DNA of 64,000 nt, from NCBI GenBank assembly GCA_017483225.1, contig JAFULF010000007.1, positions 1 through 64,000 on the forward strand, in the 5' to 3' direction. A program made the position numbers and the translations under genes. Positions 51,715 through 61,460 of the stretch are shown here, in pieces. The stretch's first letter is position 1; each line of letters opens with the position of its first letter. The notes beneath the pieces are model-generated. The model saw nothing but the letters and a program-made list of their open reading frames with translations, was not told where the DNA came from and made no database searches. This DNA comes from Alistipes sp. GTDB lineage: Bacteria > Bacteroidota > Bacteroidia > Bacteroidales > Rikenellaceae.

Positions 51715-52383
51715 ATGTCACAGCGAGAACGCATCATAGAGAGGGCTGCGCAAATGTTTGCAGAGTCGGGTATAAAGTCTATCCGAATGGATGATATTGC
51801 CCGTACGCTTGCTGTGTCGAAGCGCACGCTCTACGAGATGTTTGCCGACAAAGAGGAGCTGCTCTACCTCTGCATTCGCCACTTGCAGGACAGAAGGTCG
51901 GAGCGTGCCGAACGTATCTTTGAGCAGTATCTCGACAATATTGCAGGCATATTCGAGGTTATGCAGATGATGATGAACGATGCCGACCACGTGATGCCTC
52001 GATTGATATCCAACCTGCGAAAGTTCTATCCCAATGTCTATACCCGTATCAGTGAGGAGGTTAAGGAGGAGAGCGGTCGCCGTCTATACTGTATCATCAA
52101 GCACTACGCCGAGCGAGGCCTTATCTCGCCGCACATAGATTTGAGACTGGCCGTGGCGATGCTCTACTATACAACAACGACACTTGCTGCATCGATGGAT
52201 AATATTTCACTACCTGCATCCGTTAATGCAAAGAGTGCATTGACCTATACGATAATAAACTCCTTCCGAGGTATGGCTACCATCGAGGGAATACGACAGA
52301 TAGATGCCTACTTTGCCGAGCGTAAAGAGCGCAAGGCGGCGCAGGATCACCCCGAAGAGAAGAACGTAATAGATATAATATAA
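51715..52383 (+). CDS. TetR-family transcriptional regulator
   Basis: The product is 222 residues. The N-terminal helix-turn-helix (RERIIERAAQMFAESGIKSI then RMDDIARTLAVSKRTLYEMF) binds DNA; the C-terminal helices would bind a ligand or sense a drug. It is followed after 12 bases by the outer-membrane factor gene and is probably the local repressor of this efflux operon. The inverted repeat around its own -7 box supports autoregulation, by inference. Confidence 0.92.
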   Translation: MSQRERIIERAAQMFAESGIKSIRMDDIARTLAVSKRTLYEMFADKEELLYLCIRHLQDRRSERAERIFEQYLDNIAGIFEVMQMMMNDADHVMPRLISNLRKFYPNVYTRISEEVKEESGRRLYCIIKHYAERGLISPHIDLRLAVAMLYYTTTTLAASMDNISLPASVNAKSALTYTIINSFRGMATIEGIRQIDAYFAERKERKAAQDHPEEKNVIDII

Positions 52384-52395
52384 GGTAAGAAGAGT

Positions 52396-53745
52396 ATGAA
52401 AAAGTTGATTTTGATGTTAGGATTCTGTGTCGCAACCCTGACGCTCTCGGCGCAGGAGCAGCAGCAACCACAGACGTTGGTGCTGAACCTCGAACAGGCG
52501 TTGGAGATTGCCCTGAATGAGAATCCTACGATTAAGATTGCCGACAGTGAGATTGAGATTAAACGTTACGCCAAGCAGGGGACCTATTCGAGCCTCTATC
52601 CGAAGATTGACGCTACAGCGACCTATCAGCGAGTGATTGCCAAGCAGACTATGAGTATGGACTTCGGCGGTCAGACGCAGACGATTAAGGTCGGTAGTGA
52701 CAACTCCTTCAATGGCGGTATCTCGGCTGCGATGCCTATTATCAATGCGCAGCTGTGGGAGAGTCTGAAAGTCTCGGCTCTCGATGTCGAGCTGGCCGTG
52801 GAGAAGGCTCGTGGCTCACGTATAGATATGATTGAGCAGGTGACCAATGCCTACTATATGGTGTTGCTTGCCAAAGAGTCCCGTGACCTCTACCAGAGGG
52901 TCTATGACAACGCCGTGGCAAACAACCGCAACGTCGTGAAGCGTTATGAGGTGGGCTCTGTGTCGGAGTACGATTACATCACTTCGAATGTGATGGTGCA
53001 GAACGCCATCCCGAACCTTATCGAGGCGGAGAACAGCGTGGTGCTGAGCCTCTGGCAGTTGAAGGCACTGCTGGGCCTTGATCTTGAAAAGGATATCGAC
53101 GTGGTGGGCTCGCTTATGGACTATGAGAGCGCTATGGCCTACGGATATGATATACAGAAACTCGATTTGAGCAACAACTCGACCCTCAAACAGTTGGAGT
53201 TGCAACAGGAGCAGCTGGACCGTGCGTTGCGCATCACCAAGTTGGCCAATGTGCCTACGCTGGCCATCAATGCCGCCTTCCTCTATACGGCTCTGGGCAA
53301 CGACGGCAAGTTCTTCCGCAAGGAGGCGTGGAATCCATACGCATACGCAGGTCTTTCGCTCAATATCCCGATTTTTGCGGGTAATGCCAAGCGTGCAGCC
53401 ACCCGTCAGGCACGCCTGAATCAGGGCAACTTGGAGTTGCAGCGTGAGAATGTCGAGCGACAGATTCGTGTCGGCGTGGTGCAGTACCTGAACAATATGC
53501 AGACTTCGGTCAAGAAGTTCCACTCGTCGGCGGCTACGGTAGGCCAGGCACAGCGTGGCTACGATATCGCCGTGAAGCGTTACGAGGTGGGTAGCGGTAC
53601 GCTTGTGGATGTGGACAACTCGCAGCTCTCGCTCACGCAGGCGGAGTTGAGCCGCAACCAATCCATCTTCAACTTCCTCACTGCAAAGGTGGCGCTGGAT
53701 AAGGTGCTTGGAAACTATGAGTATGAATATGTAAGAGAAAAATAG
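52396..53745 (+). CDS. TolC-family outer-membrane efflux protein
   Basis: The product is 449 residues. A signal peptide (LILMLGFCVATLTLSAQ) is followed by two OEP repeats typical of TolC. Each has long helices (LNLEQALEIALNENPTIKIA in the first, RYEVGSGTLVDVDNSQLSLT in the second). It forms the outer-membrane channel of the tripartite pump. The membrane fusion protein gene follows after 11 bases and the pump gene after that, in the standard order for Bacteroidetes. Confidence 0.94.
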   Translation: MKKLILMLGFCVATLTLSAQEQQQPQTLVLNLEQALEIALNENPTIKIADSEIEIKRYAKQGTYSSLYPKIDATATYQRVIAKQTMSMDFGGQTQTIKVGSDNSFNGGISAAMPIINAQLWESLKVSALDVELAVEKARGSRIDMIEQVTNAYYMVLLAKESRDLYQRVYDNAVANNRNVVKRYEVGSVSEYDYITSNVMVQNAIPNLIEAENSVVLSLWQLKALLGLDLEKDIDVVGSLMDYESAMAYGYDIQKLDLSNNSTLKQLELQQEQLDRALRITKLANVPTLAINAAFLYTALGNDGKFFRKEAWNPYAYAGLSLNIPIFAGNAKRAATRQARLNQGNLELQRENVERQIRVGVVQYLNNMQTSVKKFHSSAATVGQAQRGYDIAVKRYEVGSGTLVDVDNSQLSLTQAELSRNQSIFNFLTAKVALDKVLGNYEYEYVREK

Positions 53746-53756
53746 ATAAAAGAGTT

Positions 53757-54785
53757 ATGAGAAAGATTTTTAATTCACTGCTCATCGCAGGTGCGATGGC
53801 GGTAACGGCTTGTGGTGGCGGCAATGCTTCGGACAAGCAGCAGGCAGAGGAGGTACAAGTGCTTCCAAAGGTAGAGGTTGAGAAGGTGGAGCGCCGAGAG
53901 GTGACACAGCAGACCTCGTTCACGGGTACCGTAGAGGCTTGGATTGTGAATAACATCGCACCGCAGAGCCCCCGCCGTATCAAGGAGATTCGTTTCGATA
54001 TCGGCGACCACGTGAAGAAGGGCGACCTGCTCGTGAGCCTCGACTCCTCGTCGCTGGCGCAGGCAAAGGCGCAGATGGAGAATGCCAAGACCGAGTATGA
54101 GCGTGCCAACGAGCTCTATCAGTTTGGTGGTGCCTCGAAGTCGGAGTGGGATGCACGCCGTCTGCAATATGAGGTTGCCAAGTCCTCGTATGAGAACCTG
54201 TTGGAGAATACGACACTCATCGCCCCCGTATCGGGCATCGTTACTGCACGCAACTACGACAATGGCGATATGTCGGGCGGACTGCCTATCCTTGTCGTGG
54301 AGCAGATTCGCCCCGTGAAGATTATGATTAACGTGTCGGAGTCGCTCTTTGCTAAGGTGCGCAAGGGTATGCGTGTGTTTGTTACCCTCGATGCTTACGG
54401 CGAGGAGGTCTTCAATGGCAGCATCTCCCGCATCTATCCTACCATCAACAACGCAACACGTACCTTCCAGGTTGAGGTGTCGCTGCCAAATACCGACGAG
54501 CGTGTTCGTCCGGGTATGTTCGCACGTGTGACCCTCCCGTATGGCAAGAAGAACAATGTGGTTATTCCTGATCGCTCGGTAAATAAGCTGATGGGCTCGG
54601 GCGACCGCTACGTATATATCCTTAATAAGGAGAATAATACGGTGCGTTATAGCAAGGTGGAGCTTGGCCGCCGTATGAATGACGAGTACGAGATACTCTC
54701 CGGCGTTGAGCACGGCGACGAGGTTGTCGTAAAGGGTCAGGTGGCCCTCACGAATGGTTGCACCGTAGAGGTTGTGAGCAAGTAA
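53757..54785 (+). CDS. RND efflux membrane fusion lipoprotein
   Basis: The product is 342 residues. A lipoprotein signal ends AVTACGGG. The biotinyl-lipoyl-like domain (IKEIRFDIGDHVKKGDLLVS and TTLIAPVSGIVTARNYDNGD) flanks a helical hairpin (AQAKAQMENAKTEYERANEL), and beta-barrel and C-terminal domains follow (RPGMFARVTLPYGKKNNVVI). It links the inner-membrane pump to the TolC-like channel. It lies 28 bases before the pump gene. Confidence 0.95.
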   Translation: MRKIFNSLLIAGAMAVTACGGGNASDKQQAEEVQVLPKVEVEKVERREVTQQTSFTGTVEAWIVNNIAPQSPRRIKEIRFDIGDHVKKGDLLVSLDSSSLAQAKAQMENAKTEYERANELYQFGGASKSEWDARRLQYEVAKSSYENLLENTTLIAPVSGIVTARNYDNGDMSGGLPILVVEQIRPVKIMINVSESLFAKVRKGMRVFVTLDAYGEEVFNGSISRIYPTINNATRTFQVEVSLPNTDERVRPGMFARVTLPYGKKNNVVIPDRSVNKLMGSGDRYVYILNKENNTVRYSKVELGRRMNDEYEILSGVEHGDEVVVKGQVALTNGCTVEVVSK

Positions 54786-54813
54786 CAACACTTTCTGAAA
54801 GGAGAAACAGAGT

Positions 54814-57800
54814 ATGAATATCTATAAATCAGCTGTAAATAATCCGATAACGACGATACTCATCTTCGTCACTATCTCGATACTCGGTATCTTCTCGTTG
54901 GTGAAACTGCCTATCGACTTTTTCCCGCACATCGAGACTACCAATATTATGGTCATCACGGCCTACCCGGGAGCGAGTGCTATCGACATTGAGGAGAATG
55001 TCACCCGCCCGCTGGAAAACAGCCTTAACAGTGTCGAGGATTTGAAGCACATCTCCTCGACATCGAAGGAGAATATCTCTATCGTCAATTTGGAGTTCGA
55101 GTATGGTACCGATGTGGAGGTTGCCACAGCAAATATCCGAGACAAACTCGATATTGCAACCAACATCCTGCCTGACGATGTGGATAAGCCTATCATCTTC
55201 AAGTTCTCGACCGAGGAGATGCCTATCCTGCTGATGGCAATCAAGGCAAATGAGAGTTGGAGTGGTCTGTATAAAATCATCGACGAGCGTGTGACTACGC
55301 CGCTGGCACGTGTTAGTGGTGTGGGTTCGGTGTCGGTGTCGGGTATTCCTGAACGACAGATTCAAATCTACTGCGACCCGTATAAACTCGAAGCCTATGG
55401 AATGACCATCGAGCAGATTGCGCAGATTGTAGCTGCCGAGAATGTCTCGGTGCCTGGCGGACAGATGGACGTGGGCTCCAACACCTACTCGTTGCGTGTT
55501 GACCACGAGTTCAACGCTGCGGAGGAGTTGCTCAATATCGTTGTGGGCAACCGTGGCGGAGCGAACATCTACCTGCGTGACGTGGCAACGGTCAAGGATA
55601 CGCAGCAGGAGCGTGCGCAAGAGTCCTTCAACAACGGTACCCGTAGCGGTATGATGATTGTGCAGAAACAGACCGATGCCAACGCCGTAGAGATATCGAA
55701 GAAGGTGCACGAGAAGTTGGAGGAGCTGCGCAAGACGCTCCCTTCGGATGTCACCGTCGAACCATATATCGATATGTCGGACAACATTATGGATACCGCC
55801 TCGTCGTTGATGGAGACCATTATGATTACCTTCATCGTGGTTATGGCGGTGGTGATGATGATGCTGGGCCGTTGGCGTGCGGTGTTTATCATTGTGCTGA
55901 CCATACCTATCTCGATGCTCTCGTCGCTCATCTACCTGCTTGCGACCGATTCGACACTCAATATTATCACCATGTCGGCCATCTCCATCTCTATCGGTAT
56001 GGTCGTCGATAATGCTATCGTGGTGTTGGAGAATATCACCTCGCACGTTGACCGTGGTGCACGTGTTAAGCAGGCTGCAATCTTCGCAACAAAGGAGGTG
56101 GGAGTCTCGATTATCGCCTCGACGCTCACGACTCTGGCCGTGTTCCTCCCGCTGACGATGATTGATGGTATGGTGGGCGTGCTCTTCAAGCCTCTGGGTT
56201 GGATGGTGACCATCACGCTGACCGTATCTATGGCCGCTGCGCTTACCTTTACGCCGGTGCTCTGCTCGCTCATTATGAAGCAGAAGCCGAAGAAGTCAAA
56301 CTTGCAGAAATATGTTGATGGCGCAATGGGTTGGCTGGATGATGTGTACGAGGCGTCGTTGCGCTGGTGTGTAAACCACCGCAGAATCTTCGTTATCAGT
56401 TCCGTGATATTATTCGTAGGTGTTATTGTCGGACTCGGCCCGCATATCAAGACGGAGTTCTTCCCGGCGCAGGATAATGCCCGTATTGCCGTGAAGATTA
56501 AACTTCCGATGGGTACTCGTCAGGAGATTACACGTGATTTGGCGCTGCGTATCGACAGCCAGTTCCGTCAGGACTATCCAGAGATTATCGCTATCGGTAT
56601 GACTGAGGGTACGGCCGATACGGACAATACTTTCGCCTCGATGCAGGAGAATGGTACACACTATATTTCGATGAATATCCGTCTTACCAAGAAGACCGAG
56701 CGTGAGCGTACGCTGACCGAGATTTGCGACCTTATGCGTAAGGATTTGGCCGAATATACGGAGATACGTACCTTCGAGGTCATCGAGACGGGACAGAAGG
56801 GTGGTGCCGGAGGTCAGTCGTCAGTAGATATTGAACTCTATGGCTACGACCTTGCGGAGACCGATCGTATCGCATTGCAAATCAAGGAGATGATGCTTCA
56901 AATTCCGGGTTGTACCGAGGCTATTATCTCTCGTGAGGAGTACACGCCTGAGTATCAGGTGGTCTTCGACCGTGAGAAGCTGGCTATGAATGGTCTGAAT
57001 GTAGCTACGGCGGCGACCTACCTGCGTAACAGAGTAAATGGTGCCGTTGCCTCTTACTACCGTGAGGATGGTGAGGAGTACGATATTTTGGTGCGTTATC
57101 AGAAGCCGTTCCGTGAGTCGGTAGAGGAGTTGGAGAACGTGACGCTCTACAATAGTGCTACCGGCGCAGCCGTTAAGGTGCGTGACGTGGGCCACGTTAT
57201 TGAGACCGAGGCCCCGCCTGCAATCCAGCGTATGGACCGCTCCCGCTATGTTAAGATTTCGGGCTCGGTGGGTCACGGTTACGCTATGTCGGATATCGTG
57301 GAAGGCTCGGTTGAGGGTATGAATAAGATGGAGTTGCCGGCAGGCATCACCTGGGAGCTTGGTGGCTCGTATGAGGACCAACAAGACACCTTCCGTGACC
57401 TCTTCCTGCTACTTGCTCTGATGATTATTCTGGTCTTTGTGATTATGGCGTCGCAGTTTGAGTCGCTCACCTATCCGTTTGTGATTATGTTCTCGCTGCC
57501 GTTTGCCCTTGTGGGTGTATTCCTCGGCCTGTGGCTCACGGGAACACCTCTCGGTGTGATGGGTCTGCTCGGTGTGCTGATGCTCGTGGGTATCGTTGTG
57601 AATAACGGTATCGTGCTTGTGGACTACAACCGTCTGGTTATCGGCCGTGGAGTGCCTATCGTCGAGTCGGCTGTCATTGCGGGTCGTTCACGTCTGCGTC
57701 CAATCCTGATGACCACGATGACTACCGTGCTCGGTATGGTGCCTATGGCGGTAGGTAGTGGTGTCGGCTCCGAGATGTGGAACTCGCTCGGTATGGTTGT

Positions 57801-57930
57801 GGCGTGGGGACTCTCCTTCTCGACCCTCGTAACCCTCTACCTTATCCCTGTGCTCTTCACTTCGTTTGCGTTGCGTGACCAGCGCCGCAAGGCGAAGAGA
57901 GCGGCACAACTTGCACAACAAAACGCTTAA
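54814..57930 (+). CDS. RND-family efflux pump, inner-membrane subunit
   Basis: The product is 1038 residues, the size of AcrB-type pumps. Twelve membrane helices with two large periplasmic loops are visible. Helix 1 reads ITTILIFVTISILGIFSLVK. The proton-relay region in helix 4 is SAISISIGMVVDNAIVVLEN. GVGSVSVSGIPERQIQIYCD and RMDRSRYVKISGSVGHGYAM lie in the pore and docking domains. It exports drugs, bile salts or lipids using the proton gradient; the substrate is unknown. A small companion gene follows after 14 bases. Confidence 0.96.
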   Translation: MNIYKSAVNNPITTILIFVTISILGIFSLVKLPIDFFPHIETTNIMVITAYPGASAIDIEENVTRPLENSLNSVEDLKHISSTSKENISIVNLEFEYGTDVEVATANIRDKLDIATNILPDDVDKPIIFKFSTEEMPILLMAIKANESWSGLYKIIDERVTTPLARVSGVGSVSVSGIPERQIQIYCDPYKLEAYGMTIEQIAQIVAAENVSVPGGQMDVGSNTYSLRVDHEFNAAEELLNIVVGNRGGANIYLRDVATVKDTQQERAQESFNNGTRSGMMIVQKQTDANAVEISKKVHEKLEELRKTLPSDVTVEPYIDMSDNIMDTASSLMETIMITFIVVMAVVMMMLGRWRAVFIIVLTIPISMLSSLIYLLATDSTLNIITMSAISISIGMVVDNAIVVLENITSHVDRGARVKQAAIFATKEVGVSIIASTLTTLAVFLPLTMIDGMVGVLFKPLGWMVTITLTVSMAAALTFTPVLCSLIMKQKPKKSNLQKYVDGAMGWLDDVYEASLRWCVNHRRIFVISSVILFVGVIVGLGPHIKTEFFPAQDNARIAVKIKLPMGTRQEITRDLALRIDSQFRQDYPEIIAIGMTEGTADTDNTFASMQENGTHYISMNIRLTKKTERERTLTEICDLMRKDLAEYTEIRTFEVIETGQKGGAGGQSSVDIELYGYDLAETDRIALQIKEMMLQIPGCTEAIISREEYTPEYQVVFDREKLAMNGLNVATAATYLRNRVNGAVASYYREDGEEYDILVRYQKPFRESVEELENVTLYNSATGAAVKVRDVGHVIETEAPPAIQRMDRSRYVKISGSVGHGYAMSDIVEGSVEGMNKMELPAGITWELGGSYEDQQDTFRDLFLLLALMIILVFVIMASQFESLTYPFVIMFSLPFALVGVFLGLWLTGTPLGVMGLLGVLMLVGIVVNNGIVLVDYNRLVIGRGVPIVESAVIAGRSRLRPILMTTMTTVLGMVPMAVGSGVGSEMWNSLGMVVAWGLSFSTLVTLYLIPVLFTSFALRDQRRKAKRAAQLAQQNA

Positions 57931-57944
57931 AAGAACGAAAGAGT

Positions 57945-58238
57945 ATGAAAGCAATATTTTTGTCCTGCAATCAGGCACTCTATGAGGAGGTGCAGCAGGA
58001 GATGAAGAGATTGGGTGTGCGTGGATACACCGCTGTCGAGGAACTCATCGGCTGTGGTACCGCCACCGGAGAGCCTCACTTGGGCGATGCCGTATGGCCA
58101 ACGCTCAACTCGGCCCTCATATCCATCGTTGAGGATGCGCAGTTGGAGCCTTTTATGGAGGCTATGCGTGCTCTCGATGCTGCCAACCCGCAGTTGGGCT
58201 TGCGAGCCTTCTGGTGGGAGGTAGGAGGTACGCTCTAA
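57945..58238 (+). CDS. PG0541-type transporter-associated small protein
   Basis: The product is 97 residues with no signal peptide. MKAIFLSCNQALYEEVQQEM then GYTAVEELIGCGTATGEPHL resembles the PG0541 transporter-associated family found next to RND pumps in Bacteroidetes, and has PII-like features: a beta-alpha-beta start, a flexible loop and a second beta-alpha-beta unit (LISIVEDAQLEPFMEAMRAL). PII-like proteins bind nucleotides and regulate transporters. A regulatory role on the pump is inference. A terminator follows. Confidence 0.78.
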   Translation: MKAIFLSCNQALYEEVQQEMKRLGVRGYTAVEELIGCGTATGEPHLGDAVWPTLNSALISIVEDAQLEPFMEAMRALDAANPQLGLRAFWWEVGGTL

Positions 58239-58260
58239 TAGAAAACAGACATAAGTAGAT

Positions 58261-58296
58261 GTTGCGGGGTGCTTTTGTGCTCCGCAACTTTTTTTT
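58261..58296 (+). terminator. Terminator of the RND operon
   Basis: GTTGCGG (58261-58267) pairs with CCGCAAC (58282-58288), and eight T follow at 58289-58296. Confidence 0.85.
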
Positions 58297-58325
58297 GTAC
58301 GTTGCTCCGATTTTTTATATCTTTG
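58294..58325 (+). promoter_or_regulatory. Promoter of the symporter-oxidoreductase operon
   Basis: TTTG (58294-58297), 20 bases, then TATCTTTG (58318-58325) is a full consensus match. The -33 box overlaps the T run of the upstream terminator. The leader is about 35 bases. Confidence 0.75.
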
Positions 58326-58362
58326 TTAAAATTAACGGAACTAACCTTAAAAACCAAACTCT

Positions 58363-60108
58363 ATGGTCGGTATAGACTACATTGTAATTGTTATCTACTT
58401 CCTGGGACTTATCGGCGTCAGCGTGCTCGTGTCACGCAAGATTAACTCCTCGGAGGATATGTTTATTGCCGGTCGCAACTCTTCGTGGTGGTTGTCGGGT
58501 ATGTCAACCTATATGACGCTCTTCTCGGCGAGCACCTTCGTCATCTGGGGAGGTGTCGCCTACCGCTCCGGCATTGTTGCGGCACTCATTGGCAACATTT
58601 TGGGCTTTGCGAGCTTCCTCGTCGGCAAGTATCTGGCGGGTCGCTGGCGTGAGATGCAGATTAAGTCGCCGGGCGAGTTCCTGACGCTCCGCTTTGGTCG
58701 CCGCTCGCTCAACTTCTACACCCTGCTGGGCATTATCGGCCGAGGATTCCATACGGCGGTGGCCCTCTACGCTATCTCTGTCGTGATGGCTACGCTGATG
58801 TCGCTGCCTGAGGGACACTTTATGGCAGACCCTGCGACGGGACACCTCTCGGTAAGCTGGGGTATCGTCATTCTGGGTATCATCACGCTGATTTATACCG
58901 TTATGGGAGGCTTTCTGGCAGTGCTTATGACCGACGTTATCCAGTTCGGAGTGCTGATTGCGGTGGTTGTCTTTATGATTCCGCTCTCGATAGATGCCGT
59001 GGGAGGCCTTGGTAACTTTATCGCCTCGGCTCCCGAGGGGTACTTTACGCCTGTGAGTGCCGAGTATCCGTGGTTCTGGCTTATCCTGTGGGTCATAGTG
59101 AATAGCTTTACCATCGGCGGCGATTGGCCGTTCGTGCAGCGATATATCAGCGTGCCGACCAAGACGGATGCCCGCAAGAGCACCTATCTGGTAGGCGTGC
59201 TCTACCTCGTTACACCTATTATCTGGTACTTCCCCGCTATGGCATATCGGATGATTAACCCCGAGGCAAATCCGGAGCAGGCCTATATCCTTATGAGCGA
59301 CCACGTGCTGATGAAGGGAATGCTCGGCGTTATGCTTGCGGCGATGGTCTCGGCAACGCTCTCTACGGTGTCGGGTACGCTCAACGTCTTTGCCAACGTC
59401 TTTACATACGACATCTACGGATATAAGCATCCGGAGGCCGGCGAGAAACGGCTGATACGTGTCGGAAGAGCCTTTACGCTCACCTTCGGCACGGCGATTA
59501 TGCTCCTTGCGCTGCTTATTCCGTATGCAGGCGGTGCCGAGAAGGTGGTTGTCACGGTGCTGACGATGATTATCGGGCCGCTCTATGTGCCGTCGGTGTG
59601 GGGTGTCTTCTCCAAGCGCCTTACGCAGTCGCACTTGCTGTGGGCTATGGGTATCACATACCTCTGCGGAGTCTTTGGTCTGGCCTTCAAGTTCAGCGAC
59701 ACGGTGCGCTCTATGTTCGAGTGGATTAATCCTAACGTCTTGGAGGCTACCATCGGAACCGTTGTGCCGATGGTGCTGCTCGCCGCTATGGAGTTGTGGG
59801 CCCGCCATAAGGGTACGATAGACGAGGGCTATGCCAAGATTCAGGCTATCATAGACCCCGATGCCGACAAGGAGCCTTCTGCGGAGATGCGCCGTGCGAC
59901 GAAGCACTACTCGCATATGGCTGTCACCTGCTTTGTTGTGACGCTGCTCGCCATTGCGGCGTTGCTTCTGCTGCAACTCTTCCGTGAGGAGCATACGCAG
60001 GCGGTGGAGAGGATAATGATAGGAGGTATCGTCATAATGGTAGGTATCTCGATACTGTATGGCGTGTATAGATATATAGATGCAAAGCGTGATGAGAGTA
60101 AATTGTAG
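58363..60108 (+). CDS. Sodium:solute symporter
   Basis: The product is 581 residues of the SSS family with about 13 to 14 membrane helices. The start GIDYIVIVIYFLGLIGVSVL, the helix 2 region SSWWLSGMSTYMTLFSASTF and GTLNVFANVFTYDIYGYKHP are family phrases. It imports an organic solute, such as a sugar, amino acid or nucleoside, with sodium. A cytoplasmic loop with EKRLIRVGRAFTLTFG is typical of sugar transporters of this group, but the substrate is not known. Its end overlaps the oxidoreductase gene. Confidence 0.93.
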   Translation: MVGIDYIVIVIYFLGLIGVSVLVSRKINSSEDMFIAGRNSSWWLSGMSTYMTLFSASTFVIWGGVAYRSGIVAALIGNILGFASFLVGKYLAGRWREMQIKSPGEFLTLRFGRRSLNFYTLLGIIGRGFHTAVALYAISVVMATLMSLPEGHFMADPATGHLSVSWGIVILGIITLIYTVMGGFLAVLMTDVIQFGVLIAVVVFMIPLSIDAVGGLGNFIASAPEGYFTPVSAEYPWFWLILWVIVNSFTIGGDWPFVQRYISVPTKTDARKSTYLVGVLYLVTPIIWYFPAMAYRMINPEANPEQAYILMSDHVLMKGMLGVMLAAMVSATLSTVSGTLNVFANVFTYDIYGYKHPEAGEKRLIRVGRAFTLTFGTAIMLLALLIPYAGGAEKVVVTVLTMIIGPLYVPSVWGVFSKRLTQSHLLWAMGITYLCGVFGLAFKFSDTVRSMFEWINPNVLEATIGTVVPMVLLAAMELWARHKGTIDEGYAKIQAIIDPDADKEPSAEMRRATKHYSHMAVTCFVVTLLAIAALLLLQLFREEHTQAVERIMIGGIVIMVGISILYGVYRYIDAKRDESKL

Positions 60109-61393
60109 TCGAGAGGTCGAGGTGCGAGGCACCTACGACGTTGTCGTTGCGGGCTCCGGCCCTGCCGGCATCTGCGCCGCCGTTGCTGCGGCACGTGAGG
60201 GGGCAAAGGTCGCCCTCGTGGAGCGTTATGGTGTTGTGGGAGGAAATCTCACGGTGGGCTACGTGGGCCCTATCCTCGGTATGGTTGCCAAGGGTACGAT
60301 GCGTGACGAACTGGTTGAACTGCTGGGCGTGGAGGAGAATGATATGATTGGCCGCACGGGCCGTGCGCACGACTTCGAGCGTGCCAAGCGTGTGCTGGCG
60401 CAGTTTGTCGCCCACCCCAATATAGATGTCTATCTGCAAAGCAGCGTCTGCGACGTTGTGAAGGAGGGGGATGCCCTGCGAGGTGTCGTGCTGGCGACCA
60501 ACGAGGGACAGATTGCCCTGCTGGGCAAGGTCACGGTGGATGCTACGGGTGATGGCCTTGTGGCATATCTGGCCGGTGCGCCTACCGAGAAGGGGCGTGA
60601 CGACGGGTTGATGCAGCCCGTGACGTTGGAGTTCACCATTGCGGGCGTGGACGAGAAGCAGGGCGTGATATGTATCGGCGATGTGGACGATGTGCGCCTT
60701 GGCGAGGAGCGATTCCTCGACTTCTGCAAGCGATGCGCCGACGAGGGCAAGCTGCCGCAGAAGCTGGCGGCTGTGCGCCTTCACCCTACGGTGCGAGAGG
60801 GCGAGCGTCAGGTGAACACCACGCAGGTCAATGGCGTGGATATGACCCGTGTCGAGCATATCTTTAAGGCGGACCTCGAACTGCGTGAGCAGATTGCGCT
60901 GTTGGAGCAGTTCCTGCGTGAGAATCTGCCGGGCTATGGCGAGTGCCGCTGCATTGCCAGCGGAGCAACTACGGGCGTAAGAGAGACTCGCCGAGTGATG
61001 GGCGACTATGTTATTACGGCGGAGGAGTTGGCCGTAGGCTGTCGCTTCGACGACGTGATAGTCCATAAGGCGGAGTTTATCGTCGATATACATAACCCTG
61101 CGGGGGCAGGTCAGGCCGAGGAGCATATCCAGTATTGCGACCCTTACGACCTTCCTTACCGATGCTTCACACCACGAGGTGTCGAGAATCTCTATGTCGC
61201 CGGTCGTTGCATCTCGGGCACACACCGTGCTCACGCCTCCTACCGTGTGATGTCGATATGTATGGCTATGGGCGAGGCTGTGGGTATCGCCTCGGCGATG
61301 TGCGCCGAGCAGGGCTGCTCGCCTCGTACCCTTGATGTGAAGGCCCTCCAACAAAGGATGGCAGATAAGGGTATTGACCTGTTCTCTAAATAA
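60080..61393 (+). CDS. FAD-dependent oxidoreductase (FAD_oxidored family)
   Basis: The product is 437 residues. The Rossmann motif GSGPAG lies in TYDVVVAGSGPAGICAAVAA, followed by the FAD phrase VALVERYGVVGGNLTVGYVG. A second FAD contact is LYVAGRCISGTHRAHASYRV near the end. Proteins of this family oxidise diverse substrates, and many are near sugar or carbohydrate-acid genes. The start overlaps the symporter gene by 29 bases; an ATG 12 bases further on (60092) is equally plausible. Coupled translation suggests that it acts on the imported solute. Confidence 0.9.
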   Translation: MQSVMRVNCSREVEVRGTYDVVVAGSGPAGICAAVAAAREGAKVALVERYGVVGGNLTVGYVGPILGMVAKGTMRDELVELLGVEENDMIGRTGRAHDFERAKRVLAQFVAHPNIDVYLQSSVCDVVKEGDALRGVVLATNEGQIALLGKVTVDATGDGLVAYLAGAPTEKGRDDGLMQPVTLEFTIAGVDEKQGVICIGDVDDVRLGEERFLDFCKRCADEGKLPQKLAAVRLHPTVREGERQVNTTQVNGVDMTRVEHIFKADLELREQIALLEQFLRENLPGYGECRCIASGATTGVRETRRVMGDYVITAEELAVGCRFDDVIVHKAEFIVDIHNPAGAGQAEEHIQYCDPYDLPYRCFTPRGVENLYVAGRCISGTHRAHASYRVMSICMAMGEAVGIASAMCAEQGCSPRTLDVKALQQRMADKGIDLFSK

Positions 61394-61408
61394 GATATAT
61401 GTATAAAG

Positions 61409-61451
61409 GAGAGGGCTGCCGAAGCAAATCGGCAGCCCTCTCTGTTGTTTT
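61409..61451. terminator. Bidirectional terminator between the oxidoreductase gene and gdhA
   Basis: A 14-base perfect stem (61409-61422 with 61429-61442) is followed by TGTTGTTTT on the plus strand and by TCCTTTATAC on the minus strand. It lies between two convergent genes. Confidence 0.85.
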
Positions 61452-61460
61452 GGAGTGTTG

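Noticed and set aside
58504..60132. 542-residue open frame opposite the symporter gene
   Set aside because: It is an antisense shadow rich in His and Arg, with no family features or promoter.
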